The notes beneath the pieces were generated by a model. It ran no database searches. It had not been told where the DNA came from and saw nothing but the letters and a program-made list of their open reading frames with translations. The translations under genes were made by a program, and so were the position numbers. DNA of 64,000 bases from Kappaphycus alvarezii (lineage: Eukaryota > Rhodophyta > Florideophyceae > Gigartinales > Solieriaceae), in the NCBI GenBank assembly GCA_002205965.3, contig NADL03000017.1:784968-848967 (forward strand). The letters are read 5' to 3'. Positions 10,984 to 21,906 of this stretch are shown one piece after another. How positions within the stretch are numbered: the stretch's first letter is position 1; each line of letters begins with the position of its first letter.

Positions 10984-13900
10984 ATGTCCAAACGGCGTCC
11001 AGAACGTGGCCACACGCGTACACGTTCCTCTGCGATGGTCACAGACCTTATTGCAGATACTCCGAATACTTCTCTGCCCGCTGCTGTTCCAAGATGGCTT
11101 GTAGACCAGCAGAAGCAACATATTCGCGCTGGAGGGAAAAATGAACCACCACCACAGGTGGAGTCGTCGAGAAAGGAGTCTTCTCAAAGTGACAGTCATC
11201 GGAAGAGACTAGCGCAGATACCAGAGGGCAAGGAACGGAAGGGCAACGCCCAACCTGACGATGACGATTTTATCATGGTCGATTTGCTTGATGGCGCTCA
11301 TTTGCCAACAAAAAATTCCCCCGCTTTGAAGAGCGTATCCACACATGCGAGCTTCGATTCCATTTGCGCCTTGCCCCCAATTGATGGCGATCTTCAGAAG
11401 TGGGATAAGATGAATATTAAGGAGGCCCAGAAAGAAAGAAAGAAAAGGAGAGGAGGCAGTGCTTTTGGTGCGTTTGCTTTGCCATCCAATTTACCATCCG
11501 CTGGAAGAGCAGCATCACCTCACAGAAGGCCAGAAGCCCGGTGCGGGACTCTAAGGATGGCCTCGCACCCCCCGGAAGCACATTTCCAGATAGACCAGAT
11601 CGCCCCCATACTGCTGTGAACATCGGTCCTTTGGGCAGTGCGGATCCTGTCGTAGATGGCATCCCGCTTCCAAGCAATAGGTACAACTCTGACCAGCATC
11701 ACTTCTTTGAAGCTGATACTGTGAAGGAGATTACTCCTTTACTGCCCATGATTCCAATACGTCGCCAAATTATGGACAGCAGCGTCCGACGCGGACTAAG
11801 CAAGGATCTTTTAGTATCAAACGGGATATTTTCATGGCTGATGAGGATGGGACCAGTACTAGCCTGAGTAGCGCGACTGCTAATTCGGAAGAGAAGAGGC
11901 AACGAAGGAGAACCGTGCGCGGAAACTGCGTGCTCGGAGTGAGGACCGTTTTCAACCAAGTGCATGGGGTTGGAGAAGGCCCGCAGAGGAAGACGCTATC
12001 GTCCCAAGTGGTGCATGGCTGTATCTCCCGCTTATTGGTTTGCTGACATTCATCATGGCGTATCTCATCAACGACGTCTCGGCATGGATTGGTCGCAACA
12101 TCATTCATTCGCTAGCAGATTTTATTGGAACCCGTGCGGGCGGGGGTCGCGCTACGATGTTTGCATTAGGTGGACTAAGAGGACTGTCGTTGGCTATTTC
12201 TTTTTTTGTCGTATTGTTTATATCTCCCCAGTACGCAGCCGGGTCGGGGATCCCGGAGATGAAGTGTGTCTTGAGCGGAGTATTGATGCCGCGGATGTTG
12301 AATTGGAAAACACTTGTGGCAAAGGTGATTGGGTTGACGTTTGCCTTGGCTAGTAGTATCAGTATTGGGCGTCTTGGGCCGTTTATCCACATTAGTGGAA
12401 TAACAGCCGCATTAGTGGCAAAGATACCCTGGTTCACTGAATTGCATTCTAGTGCGAGATTTCAGTTGCAGGCGTTAAGCGCTGCTATGGCTGCTGGTGT
12501 TGGTGCAACATTTGGTGCGCCTATAGGAGGGACGATGCTTTCTATTGAGGTCATGAGCACGTATTACTATATTCACTGGTTACCAATGGCCATGTATTGC
12601 TCCATAGCTGGTTATTTCTTTGTCGTTTCCTTTGGAGGTGAAGAGTCATTCGTATTTCACGACTATGGTTAATATCGAATTGCATCTTCAATCGTCTCAA
12701 CGACTGTTAAGTTATGTTGTCCTGGGAGCATTGTGTGGAGTGGTGGGGGCATGCTTAGTTCATTTCACAAAGCTTGCTTTTAAATGGAGACGAGAACGTT
12801 TTACGAATGCGACGCCCATCAGAACGGCTATAATGGTACTTCTGTTTGCCGCTGCCCACACCTTGGTCACCATGTCTTTGGGAGGCATAATATCTGTTGA
12901 CCAGAAGTTAGGCGTTGAGGCCCTCTTCAATTCACGAGATTCGTCCTCAGCATGGATGCAGTCGACGTGGCAGCCATTCAATGTCTCGCACTGGAACCAT
13001 GCCTTCTTTCTGTTCATCCAGTTACTTGTCAAGTTTTTCCTGACCGCGCTGTCTCTGGTAATGCCGGTGCCTGCCGGGACGTTTATGCCCATCTTTGAAT
13101 TGGGGCGTTATTGGGTAGATTATTTGGGGAAGTTTGCTCCGGGTTTGAGTTCATTGACTGGGTTGATTCACGGGCTACGGCAATCATTGGAGCAGCGGCT
13201 TTGACGGCCGGAGCACTTCACACGACATCAATTGCCGTGGTTATGCTTGAACTGACTAGGGAGGCAATTGATGTACTACCGTTAGCGGTCGGTGTAATTG
13301 TATCATACGGAGTCTCGAAACAATTGTGTTCGGACCTCTTTTCGGAGTTAATTAAGATCCGACGACTCCCTTCATCCTCGGCTTACGTGAAAGATACCCC
13401 TCTGAGAACAAGCGATTCTACGAAACTGTTTCTTCCATTGTCGCGGGATCATTCATGTCGACCGACTTTCCATATGTGACACCAACGACAACGAAGGGAG
13501 AAGTACTGAACTTGCTCACGCGAGGCGGGAAACCGTGGATCAATTGTGCCTTTTTGAGCGATCATAAGCATCGGCGTTTATGGGGCACAGTGTCTCAACG
13601 ATGCTTGTGGGATGCATTAGGAGACGATGTATTGAGTCTTACGCTAAACGATAGTGATGAAGAGGGAACTAGCGGAAGTTATGGGTCTCTAGGTCGAGAC
13701 GCTCGATGGGCTCACACGCAGAACGATCCAATTCCCTTCTTGCGGAACTTTGATCCATCCGTGGGATCCCGTCATGTAGATATGGGACCGATGCAAGTAG
13801 CATACCACACACCGTTTTGGAAAATCATAAGATACTTCAGGATGCTGTCCATGAGCACGATGTATGTTATGAAGGACGGAGAGACAGTCGGATGTGTTAG

Positions 13901-14147
13901 CAAGGCTCAGGTAATATCACATTCGATTGATGTGGAGGAAAAGGATAAGAAACGTCGAAGCGCTGCGAAGGAGATGGAACGACAAAGGCAGCGAGACGAA
14001 AGAGACATGATTCGTAAGTTGCGAAGAGATCCACAGACGTCAACTCGAATGGCATCCAGGGTATCCGAGAAGGATTTGCTGGATTTTGTAGCGGCATCTG
14101 GGGGAAGGCGCCATAGACAAGGAAGCATGAGCAAGAGTAGGAGATAG
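10984..14147 (+). CDS. CLC-type chloride channel with C-terminal CBS pair
   Basis: A voltage-gated chloride channel family membrane protein of about 1,050 residues. The long polar N-terminal tail (10984 to about 11930) precedes the membrane core (about 11980-13370). Family signatures are GSGIPE (about 12247), GRLGPFIHI (about 12368), FGAPIGGTMLSIEVMSTYY (about 12510) and PVPAGTFMP (about 13070). Two CBS repeats follow (about 13440-13620 and 13790-13920), then a basic helix rich in K, R and E. The usual gating Glu (G-K/R-E-G-P) is Leu, and the 'proton' Glu is Val as in animal ClC-1/2-type channels, so a passive channel is inferred. Six frame changes split the frame (near 11.6, 11.83-11.92, 12.66, 13.10, 13.41 kb and in the tail); the one at GGGG 13102-13105 is explained by one missing G. 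Short introns or a pseudogene are less likely alternatives. Confidence 0.88.
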
Positions 14148-15404
14148 AATGTACGGATCACGCCTTCATGTGAGGCGGGCAGGGCGGCCGTAGTGTTAGG
14201 TAGGGATTGTGACAACCGTAACTGTTGAGTGTTGGGCAGGCAAGGGACAAATAGTAGTAGAGAATCAAGACAGAGCCGGTCGTTTTTAGATGATCTCCTG
14301 GAACTATGGACACGTGAAGGCGGGTATTGTCTCGCGACAAATCAACTATTTCGCACTGATAGTGCACAGTGTTCTCACGCGGGTTGTTATGGATGTGAGC
14401 GAGGATAGGATTCTGATGGGTTGGGGTAGTGTGGAGATCGAGATCTGCGACTGCTTGTTCTAGATAGAAGTAAGATCACATTTTGACAAGATTGACCATG
14501 GCTGAGGTGCTTGTCGATCAGCCTAGGGGGTAGACTTAGTTTCCGTGAATTGAGGAGAATTTGAGTAAAATAACCTCACCGAAGATAGCCTACTTGTCCC
14601 GCGAAACGCGATAAACTTTTTAGTCTCGAAGTACTACCGTTGTGCTACCATCTTATCTCGCGATTGCGGCGCATTAACAGTACCACAATGCAAAGGTGCA
14701 GCCCGCAGCAATGCCAAAGCTGCGATATTCGCCTCTGGGCGAAAGGTGCGGTACGAGTCAAAATTTCTAGCTAAACGCTCCCAACGCATTGCATTTGAAT
14801 CCCTAGTCCCCGCAGCTTAACACGCGATGTTTATTCGAGAAGCAACTTACTCGATCTGGTCCACCGCGCAAGCTGCTCTCCGGACACTGTTTCTTGATGT
14901 AGATCGCCGAAACAAAATCTCTTCACAAATATCCTTCTCTCTTTGGTTGTACCAGCTGCCTTTATAGGGTAGCGAGTGTCGCCGTGCATGACACGCGCGC
15001 TAATTTGAAGTGAAATCTGAGTATAACGAGATATTGTAACTGAAGCTCTGATCGAACTTGCAGCAGCCCTTACGGATATTTCCCCGCAAATCAGAGTGCG
15101 ATAGAATTTGCAAGCGTGTCTACTGCACGTTGCATGCACGTGGAACTGTATTACTGTACAGTTGCACTGTAAGTAGTACAGTATTGTGTTGTACGGGCGG
15201 TACAACACTAGACAATTGTACAGCACCGAAAGGCGAACAATACGGAATTCGGCCACAAGTTTGGCTCTCGAGAGCCATGTACATGTACTGTACTGTACTG
15301 TACCGTATATGGCCTCAAATTTGGAACGCGAGAGCCATGTACAGAACTGTGTGCATGGCTCTGGGCCACAATTGTGAAAATTAAAAAGGACCCAGTTGAT
15401 AGTT
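14148..15404. other. No gene supported
   Basis: A long minus frame (15472-14831) is a mosaic of ACTGTAC-type words and is not convincing. Near 15250-15360 a short direct duplication occurs: GGCC.CAA.TTTGG followed by CGAGAGCCATGTACA, twice about 60 bases apart, with an inverted trace (TGGCTCTGGGCCACAA) after it. A CTGTA microsatellite lies at 15285-15303. Confidence 0.4.
15285..15303. repeat. (GTACT)n microsatellite
   Basis: Nearly four perfect GTACT units, the complement of the GTACA runs elsewhere in the window. Confidence 0.8.
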
Positions 15405-15409
15405 AGAAC
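15405..15409. repeat. Target-site duplication AGAAC, left
   Basis: AGAAC directly precedes the TG of the left LTR and recurs at 23512-23516 directly after the CA of the right LTR. Five bases is the normal size for copia integration. Confidence 0.9.
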
Positions 15410-15762
15410 TGTCGAATATGGGTCCCACCTCAGGTGCACAGACATTGTACTACGGCATGTCGCCTGTATCATACTTGGGATTTGAAACCCCTGATCCGAT
15501 TACACTATCAGATCAGATCATCTAGTCACAGTACAGTACTTTAACCGACCTCTCAAGCCGGACCTCTTTCCCTTCGGAGGGCACGATTTTTTGAAGAAGA
15601 CATACTACGTTGACATCGAGTCCGTGGTATCTGGCGTCGTGACAGCGCTGGCCCCTTCTTTATTAAATCAATTCTTTACTCTACTTATCTCGCATTCATT
15701 CTTATCCCTCGGTTTGATTGTACAAACCGAGAAGAAAGAGCAACAGAGCGGGTTTCACGACA
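15410..15762 (+). repeat. 5' LTR
   Basis: Starts TGTCGAATATGGG and ends GGGTTTCACGACA. The matching 3' LTR is at 23157-23511. It contains CAGTACAGTACTTTAACC, the window-wide ACAGTAC word, near 15530. Confidence 0.95.
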
Positions 15763-15781
15763 ATCCGGATTCGAGACCCGT
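15763..15781 (+). promoter_or_regulatory. Presumed primer-binding region
   Basis: The bases right after the 5' LTR are ATCCGGATTCGAGACCCG. They do not begin with the usual TGG complement of a tRNA 3' end. They loosely resemble the complement of a tRNA T-arm, which would imply internal priming as in some copia elements, but the match is imperfect. Assignment rests mainly on position. Confidence 0.3.
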
Positions 15782-15839
15782 TGTGTTGTCTGTCGTATCC
15801 TGAGATTCTAAGGTTTGAACCGAAAGACATCGTCTCAAT

Positions 15840-17690
15840 ATGGCTATCTCACGTGCGCAGTTCAAGTCGCAAATCGACAAGGTCTTGAAGAAGATCAATA
15901 CTTCATCCCTGCAGGATGAGCTGTCGTCTTCTCTTTTGGCCGCTGCTAAAGCCACAGTTCTATTCTTCATGCCTGAACCGCAAGATGGATCATCGACTGG
16001 TCCACTACGTTTGTCATGCCTGATGGAGAAGATGTGGCACGAATACCTTCTGGATCTACTTCCTTCGCCGTCTCACGTATTCACTCCGCAGTTCTTCAAG
16101 ATGCCTATGTTTGCTGTTACTATTCTGAATGATGTTGCCAAGCTATACTCATTTGATGGATTTCCCGCCGCGTACGGTGAAGCTGCTCAGTTGTCCGATG
16201 CAGACAAAGAGGACAGCCGCGTCATGCTGAATGTTTGGTTCTGCTACTTCATGAATTGTAATGGAGATTTCTGTCGCGTTGTTATCCAGAAGATGAAGTT
16301 GAATAGAGGAGGGCTGCCTGGGAGTAGCAATAATCCCATCGTCAATCCTACCCAAGATGCTGCACCTTCCAGTCGACTCGCAACGGTTAACCCTCAGGTG
16401 GCGCAAGAAGTGAATCGCAACAATTTCTCTGGAAATATTGGTTCTCAGGGTAATCTCTCTTCAGGTGCCCACGAAAATGGTGCAACCACGGGAACGCAGA
16501 GCAGATCGCCGATTCCGTCATCTCAAGAACCCACTCGCCACTTCGTTGTCATGCAAGGTGGTGATGGAAATGTTATTTCGACGGACCCCGTTGGTCAAGG
16601 AACCCATTTCGTCGGGAGTGGTCATAACTCCAATGATGACTCGCGTAAGGCCAATTATGTGATGCAGATGTTCAAGGAGAGCAAATTCTCCGGCGACATT
16701 CAGCAGGACATAATGGAAACGATGAAACTGTATGCTATTTGTGCCAGGCAGTACAATCTCTCGCCGTCGCAAAAGGCCGATTTCTTCGTCCATGTACTTG
16801 ATGGATCCGCTAGGAAGTTCTTTTTCGACAATTGTCGCGAAGATATGTCCTTTAATGAAATCGCCAAGGTAATGTTGACCGAGTATGTGAGTGACGCAAG
16901 GCAGTTGCAAATCAAGGGAACCCTGAAACACTTCGCCTACGAAGTTTTATGAAGGAGAGGAATCTATTGGAGTATCTGACGGTCTAAGTAAGATTGTGGA
17001 ATACATCAATGAGCTGGCTCCGCAGTGTCCCCCTGATTTCCGCTCCGACTCTCACAAAATTGATTATCTCCGCAAGGCAGTAACGGAATTTCAGAACTAG
17101 TCAAGCATTCCGATTCAGAATATCACATCCCAGTCTTATTCTTACAACAAGTTCGTCACGACCCTTCATGAATCCATTCAGAATTTGCGCCAAATTCGTC
17201 TTCTGACCGGGGAGACGGAACGAACAACTGAGACTGGTGTGGTACAACAAGATGAGGACATCGAAACTAATATGATGCGTTATGGTAGGAGCAATCGCCA
17301 TTTCCGAGGCAGGAGTCGTGAGTATCGTGGACATGGCCAACGTACCCGTCCGACCGCGAGTCGCAGCCGCTACTCATCGAAGGCTTTCGAAGAAGCTCGC
17401 CGCATGAACAAGTGTGTTAAATGTGGTGGTCCTTGGAACCCCCGCCATAAGTGCTACCAGAGGACATCGAGAAGCACGCAAGAAGCCGTCTACAGGATGG
17501 TGAATCCTCAGTTCACATCCTTGCCGATTTTATCAGGGCTGAGAAGATGACATCCCAACAATCGGATGAGAGCTCCGACGAGAGCGAGGCTAATTCAAAT
17601 CACCAAGAATTGAACGCATTCGACTCTCACTTATTAGAGGGATACCTTGAGAAAAATCCCTTGGAGAAGATAGACGAAGACATAGTTCAA
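15840..17690 (+). pseudogene. gag of the copia element
   Basis: Starts at ATG 15840, 77 bases after the LTR. Residues 1 to about 155 form an N-terminal region (LLAAAKATVLFFMPEPQD...) without an obvious counterpart in typical copia gag, followed by a Ser/Asn/Gly-rich linker. The capsid-like domain follows (16650-17180: MQMFKESKFSGDI, DFFVHVLDGSARKFFFD, then after a frame change YINELAPQCPPDFRSDSHKI and NKFVTTLHESIQ). A basic RGRSREYRGHGQRTR segment and the zinc knuckle CVKCGGPWNPRHKC (about 17410-17452) complete it. An in-frame TAG at 17098-17100 sits where Trp is expected, and frame changes lie near 16930 and 17530. Gag would package the element RNA into cytoplasmic particles. Confidence 0.85.
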
Positions 17691-17697
17691 ACGCACA

Positions 17698-18177
17698 TTG
17701 CGTCATCCCTGGAGTTCCATAACGAAAGACCAGACATGGGACAGGATTTTCGCTAGGCGACGGGAGCGCTTAAAATCGCCAACTCGTCGCCGGAAATCAG
17801 TGAAATGGAAGGCAAGGAGCAGAGATGGGAGAGAGTGGAATGAGATAATGATGACGGACGTTTATGTTCAACAGATGAGCTCTGAGATGAGATCCAAACG
17901 CCCAATCGGCTTTCTTTGCGACATCGGTGCCCCTAAATCAGTTGTCGGACGAAAGGAGTTGAATAGGATACACAACGCTCTCGGTATATATAACAAGAAG
18001 GTACTTCCGTCAAGAAACCGTTTCAGATTCGCTGACGCTACGTACGACTCCCTTGGCCGGGTATCAATTCCTCTACGCACACCATCCGGAATACCGCGCA
18101 TTTACATTGAGTTGGACATTGTGGATGCAGATATTCCAGCATTGATAGGACTAGATGTCCGGATAAGGAATCCATGA
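17698..18177 (+). pseudogene. Copia retropepsin-like protease region
   Basis: The open stretch contains GFLCDIGAPKSVVG, where D-I-G-A corresponds to the D-T/S-G-A catalytic motif, then RFRFADATYDSLG and the second conserved block IPALIGLDV near 18160. It lies between the gag zinc knuckle and integrase as expected. Retropepsins dimerise and cut the Gag-Pol polyprotein. A one-base loss just after GLDV (about 18160) shifts the frame into the next segment. The same block is present but decayed at 2303-2725. Confidence 0.8.
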
Positions 18178-20165
18178 CACCCTGCACAGTATCGAACAGA
18201 CTCATCAAGCGAGTTCCTCATACTGGTCGACACGGTAACACTATTTACCTAGATGAGTGGCATGTTCCGATGATTCGCTCTGCATCGAATCATTTGTACG
18301 CTGAAATGCACTTCTCAACAGACATGTATTTTACTCGGACGCAACTGGCGAAGCTCCACAGACAGTTCTTCCATCCAAGCGCGGGGAAGTTGTTCAATCT
18401 GATCAAGAGAGCCTGTCCGAAGAATGCTACTCAGGAGACTATGCGAACCCTTGAAGATCTATCGAAGCGATGTGACCCTTGTCAACGCATTCAACACGCC
18501 CCAAGAAGGTTCAGAGTCACTTTGGGAGCTGAGGATGTCCAATTTAACGACAAGATATTACCTGATATTATGTATCTCGACGGTGATCCAGTGTTGCATA
18601 TCGAATCATTTGTACGCTGAAATGCACTTCTCAACAGACATGTATTTTACTCGGACGCAACTGGCGAAGCTCCACAGACAGTTCTTCCATCCAAGCGCGG
18701 GGAAGTTGTTCAATCTGATCAAGAGAGCCTGTCCGAAGAATGCTACTCAGGAGACTATGCGAACCCTTGAAGATCTATCGAAGCGATGTGACCCTTGTCA
18801 ACGCATTCAACACGCCCCAAGAAGGTTCAGAGTCACTTTGGGAGCTGAGGATGTCCAATTTAACGACAAGATATTACCTGATATTATGTATCTCGACGGT
18901 GATCCAGTGTTGCATATCGAATCATTTGTACGCTGAAATGCACTTCTCAACAGACATGTTTTTACTCGGACGCAACTGGCGAAGCTCCACAGACAGTTCT
19001 TCCATCCAAGCGCGGGGAAGTTGTTCAATCTGATCAAGAGAGCCTGTCCGAAGAATGCTACTCAGGAGACTATGCGAACCCTTGAAGATCTATCGAAGCG
19101 ATGTGACCCTTGTCAACGCATTCAACACGCCCCAAGAAGGTTCAGAGTCACTTTGGGAGCTGAGGATGTCCAATTTAACGACAAGATATTACCTGATATT
19201 ATGTATCTCGACGGTGATCCAGTGTTGCATATCGAATCATTTGTACGCTGAAATGCACTTCTCAACAGACATGTATTTTACTCGGACGCAACTGGCGAAG
19301 CTCCACAGACAGTTCTTCCATCCAAGCGCGGGGAAGTTGTTCAATCTGATCAAGAGAGCCTGTCCGAGAATGCTACTCAGGAGACTATGCGAACCCTTGA
19401 AGATCTATCGAAGCGATGTGACCCTTGTCAACGCATTCAACACGCCCCAAGAAGGTTCAGAGTCACTTTGGGAGCTGAGGATGTCCAATTTAACGACAAG
19501 TATTACTGATATTATGTATCTCGACGGTGATCCAGTGTTGCATATCGTGGATGAAGGTACGAAGTTCAGCGCAGCTAGATTTTTGCCAAACGTTTCCACA
19601 GATGCGATCTGGGAGACACTCCTAATCTGTTGGGCTACAGTGTACACTGGCCTTCCGAACAAGATCCTTACCGATCAAGGATCGCAACTCGGAGAGCGAT
19701 TCATTCACTTTGCGAAGCTTGCGGATGTTGAGGTTCATCAGACTGGTATTGAGGCTCACTCAAGTTTAGGATTGGGGGAGAGATATCACGAGCCGTTAAG
19801 GTCTACCTTCAGGAAGATTAAGGTTTCACAGCCCAATGTGAAAAAGGACTTGGCTCTTTCGTGCGCTGTGAAAGCCATGAATGATACTCTCGGTCCCGAA
19901 GGAATCGTTCCGTCCGCATTAGTATTCGGGGACTACCCCCAAGTTGCTACGAGATCTGAGCTACGTCCTACACGAGGAACCCTTCAAGAACGGGCAGCTA
20001 TCGCTAATATCGCTCGAAAAGAAATGGAGTCTCAGGTGGCAGCTATCAAGCTTAAGCGGGCGCTTAGTTACGCCGTCCCACCGGCCGCTGACCGTAGCTT
20101 CGAGGCTGGGGATAAGGTTTGGTATGGAGGGAGAAGATTGTTGCTAGTCGCATCGGAGAATGGCT
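18178..20165 (+). pseudogene. Copia integrase, disrupted by a fourfold tandem duplication
   Basis: The zinc-binding domain reads LHRQFFHPSAGKLFNLIKRA followed by CDPCQRIQ (H...H...C..C type). The catalytic core has VDEGTKF, LTDQGSQL and GLGERYHEPLR, supplying the D, D and E. The C-terminal part (FGDYPQVATRSEL ... FEAGDKVWYGGRR) runs to about 20165. The segment carrying the zinc domain and the start of the core is present four times in tandem (18284-19547) with a 316-base period. Because 316 is not divisible by three, each junction changes the frame and ends in HIESFVR-stop, so no continuous integrase can be made from this copy. Confidence 0.9.
18284..19547 (+). repeat. Four tandem copies of a 316-bp unit inside integrase
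   Basis: The marker CATTTGTACGCTGAAATG occurs at 18291, 18607, 18923 and 19238, giving periods of 316, 316 and 315. Copies are nearly identical: copy 3 lacks one A in CATGTATTTTAC and copy 4 lacks a few single bases. The junctions share the microhomology ATCG (18284-18287 and again where copy 4 runs into GTGGATGAAGG at 19547). Confidence 0.95.
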
Positions 20166-21188
20166 AGGCCCATTCGAAGTCTCTGACGTTGATTACGACA
20201 AGAAACTAGTCTATGTTAGAGACGATCCTAACAGTCCAGCACGGCCCTTTAATATCTCCCAGGTGAAACCGTACTTAACCCCTGAATTCCTATCTCATTC
20301 CTTTCTGTGTGACCTTGACAATAGCTTGAAAGGATTTCGATCTCCAAGTGATGATTTGATATTGGCAACAGAGGTACTTGACCCAGATGATGACCGAGCT
20401 TTAAGTAAGGAGATGGAGGAGGCCAAGAAGAAGGAGATCAAAGGTTTATTGGAACGTGGAACGTTCAAGGTTATACTGAGGGAGGATATTCCTTCAGATG
20501 GAAACGTTCTTCCTGGCCGTTTTGTCCTTGCACTTAAGTCCACAGTCGACGGTAAGACGAAGTACAAAGCTCGCTACGTAATAGGAGGGCACCGAGACAA
20601 GCTCAAGAATATCCTCGTCCATACATCCTCCACGTTGCAACCGCAATCTGTCCGTCTACTTCTCGCGCTAGCAACAATATTCGGATTCGATGTTTGGACT
20701 GCAGACATCAAACAAGCTTATTTGCAATCGTCCGAACCGCTTGCGCGAGAAGTATTTATTGAAAGGCCTGCGCCCGAGTTTGAACTCGACCCAGATCAAT
20801 GCTTGCAGCTTCTGCGCCCTCTTTATGGTCTCTGCGATGCCGGGGACTTATGGCACACGACCTTGGACAAGCATCACAGGGATGAGCTGGGCATGAAGCC
20901 CTTTAAGATAGATCCCTCGCTCTACTACCTGATGACCAACAAAGTTTTGCAAGGCTTAAGCGGAGCGTACGTTGACGATCTCCTCCGATGTGGGAACGAA
21001 TCTTTCCGTGAGGTCTCAAATTTGACGAACAAGCGCTTCGAGATGGATGACGATGAGAGGCTTCCGTCAGAATTCACAGGTTTTATTATCGATCGTAACA
21101 AAGATGGCTCTCTCGTCATGGACCAGAGCCAATACCTAAAAAACCTGGAATTCTACCCTCAGATGCATCGTTTAAGCGGTTCCGGTCA
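20166..21188 (+). pseudogene. Copia reverse transcriptase
   Basis: A frame from about 20119 to 21198 holds the full RVT_2-type palm. It shows RFVLALKSTVDGKTKYKARY, the first catalytic Asp in VWTADIKQAYLQ, the LLRPLYGLCDAGDLWH segment and the catalytic pair in AYVDDLLRCG (the F/YxDD box), followed by a connection region (GFIIDRNKDGSLVMDQSQYL). The active-site residues look intact. The frame meets integrase and RNase H through one frame change on each side (near 20160 and 21190), so it is not continuous with the rest of the polyprotein as sequenced. It would copy element RNA into DNA in the cytoplasmic particle. Confidence 0.92.
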
Positions 21189-21899
21189 ATGCGCATGAAG
21201 TTAGCATGGTTAGCTAACACCAGGCCTGACTGCCTTTTTGAGATTTCACAACTTGCGCAAGTCACTGAAGACAAGTTTGAAAATCAACGTGCGTCGATTA
21301 TCAAGAGGTTAAACAAAGCAGTGAAGTATGCTGTTGACAACCGCGTTCTCCTTCGAGTCCGAAAACTCAAGAGGGACACACTGAAAGTAGTCGGATTTTC
21401 TGACTCATCGTTCGCCAACAACGATGACTTGTCATCCCAGCTTGGGCATATCGTATTCTTGGGTGATGCATTGAACAACGTCGTACCGATCCACTTCAAA
21501 TCTTACAAGTCGAGAAGAGTCACGCGTTCAGCTATGTCTGGTGAAGTGATCGCTTTTAGCGACATGTTCGATATTGCGATTTCCATTGCACAGGAATTGC
21601 AATTAGTTTTAAACCAGCATGTACCCGTGCAGCTTCTTACGGACAGCAAGAGTTTGTTTGATGTAATATCAAAGGGATCTCGTACGTCTGAGAAGCGTAC
21701 CATGTTAGACATCGCCGCTGCGAGGGAAGGTTTCCGTGACAAGCTGATATCTGATATTGGTTTTGTTAGAAGCAGTAGGAATGTTGCAGATGGTCTTACC
21801 AAGGCGATGAGCCAAGCCCTGTTGCGCAACGTAATTGCCACAGGCGAGGTTAATTTGGAACCAGAGCAGTGGATCATTAGAGACTCCGGAGTCACTTGA
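21189..21899 (+). pseudogene. Copia RNase H
   Basis: A 236-codon open stretch starts in MKLAWLANTRPD, the conserved copia segment after RT, and carries the RNase H acidic residues in GFSDSSFA, SGEVIAFSD, LLTDSKSLF and the final NVADGLTKAM. It ends with a stop at 21897-21899. The enzyme removes the RNA strand during reverse transcription. All expected acidic residues are visible, so this domain itself appears undamaged. Confidence 0.9.
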
Positions 21900-21906
21900 A
21901 GTTTTA

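Noticed and set aside
14831..15472. 213-codon minus-strand open frame
   Set aside because: Mostly built of ACTGTAC-type words and part of the LTR; Cys/Tyr-rich composition is unlike protein.
15763..15785. tRNA-like GGATTCGAGACC string
   Set aside because: No flanking acceptor, D or anticodon arms; it is part of the primer-binding region, not a tRNA gene.
18284..19547. CRISPR-like regular repeat
   Set aside because: Units are 316 bp, contiguous without spacers, and are a duplicated piece of integrase in a eukaryotic element.
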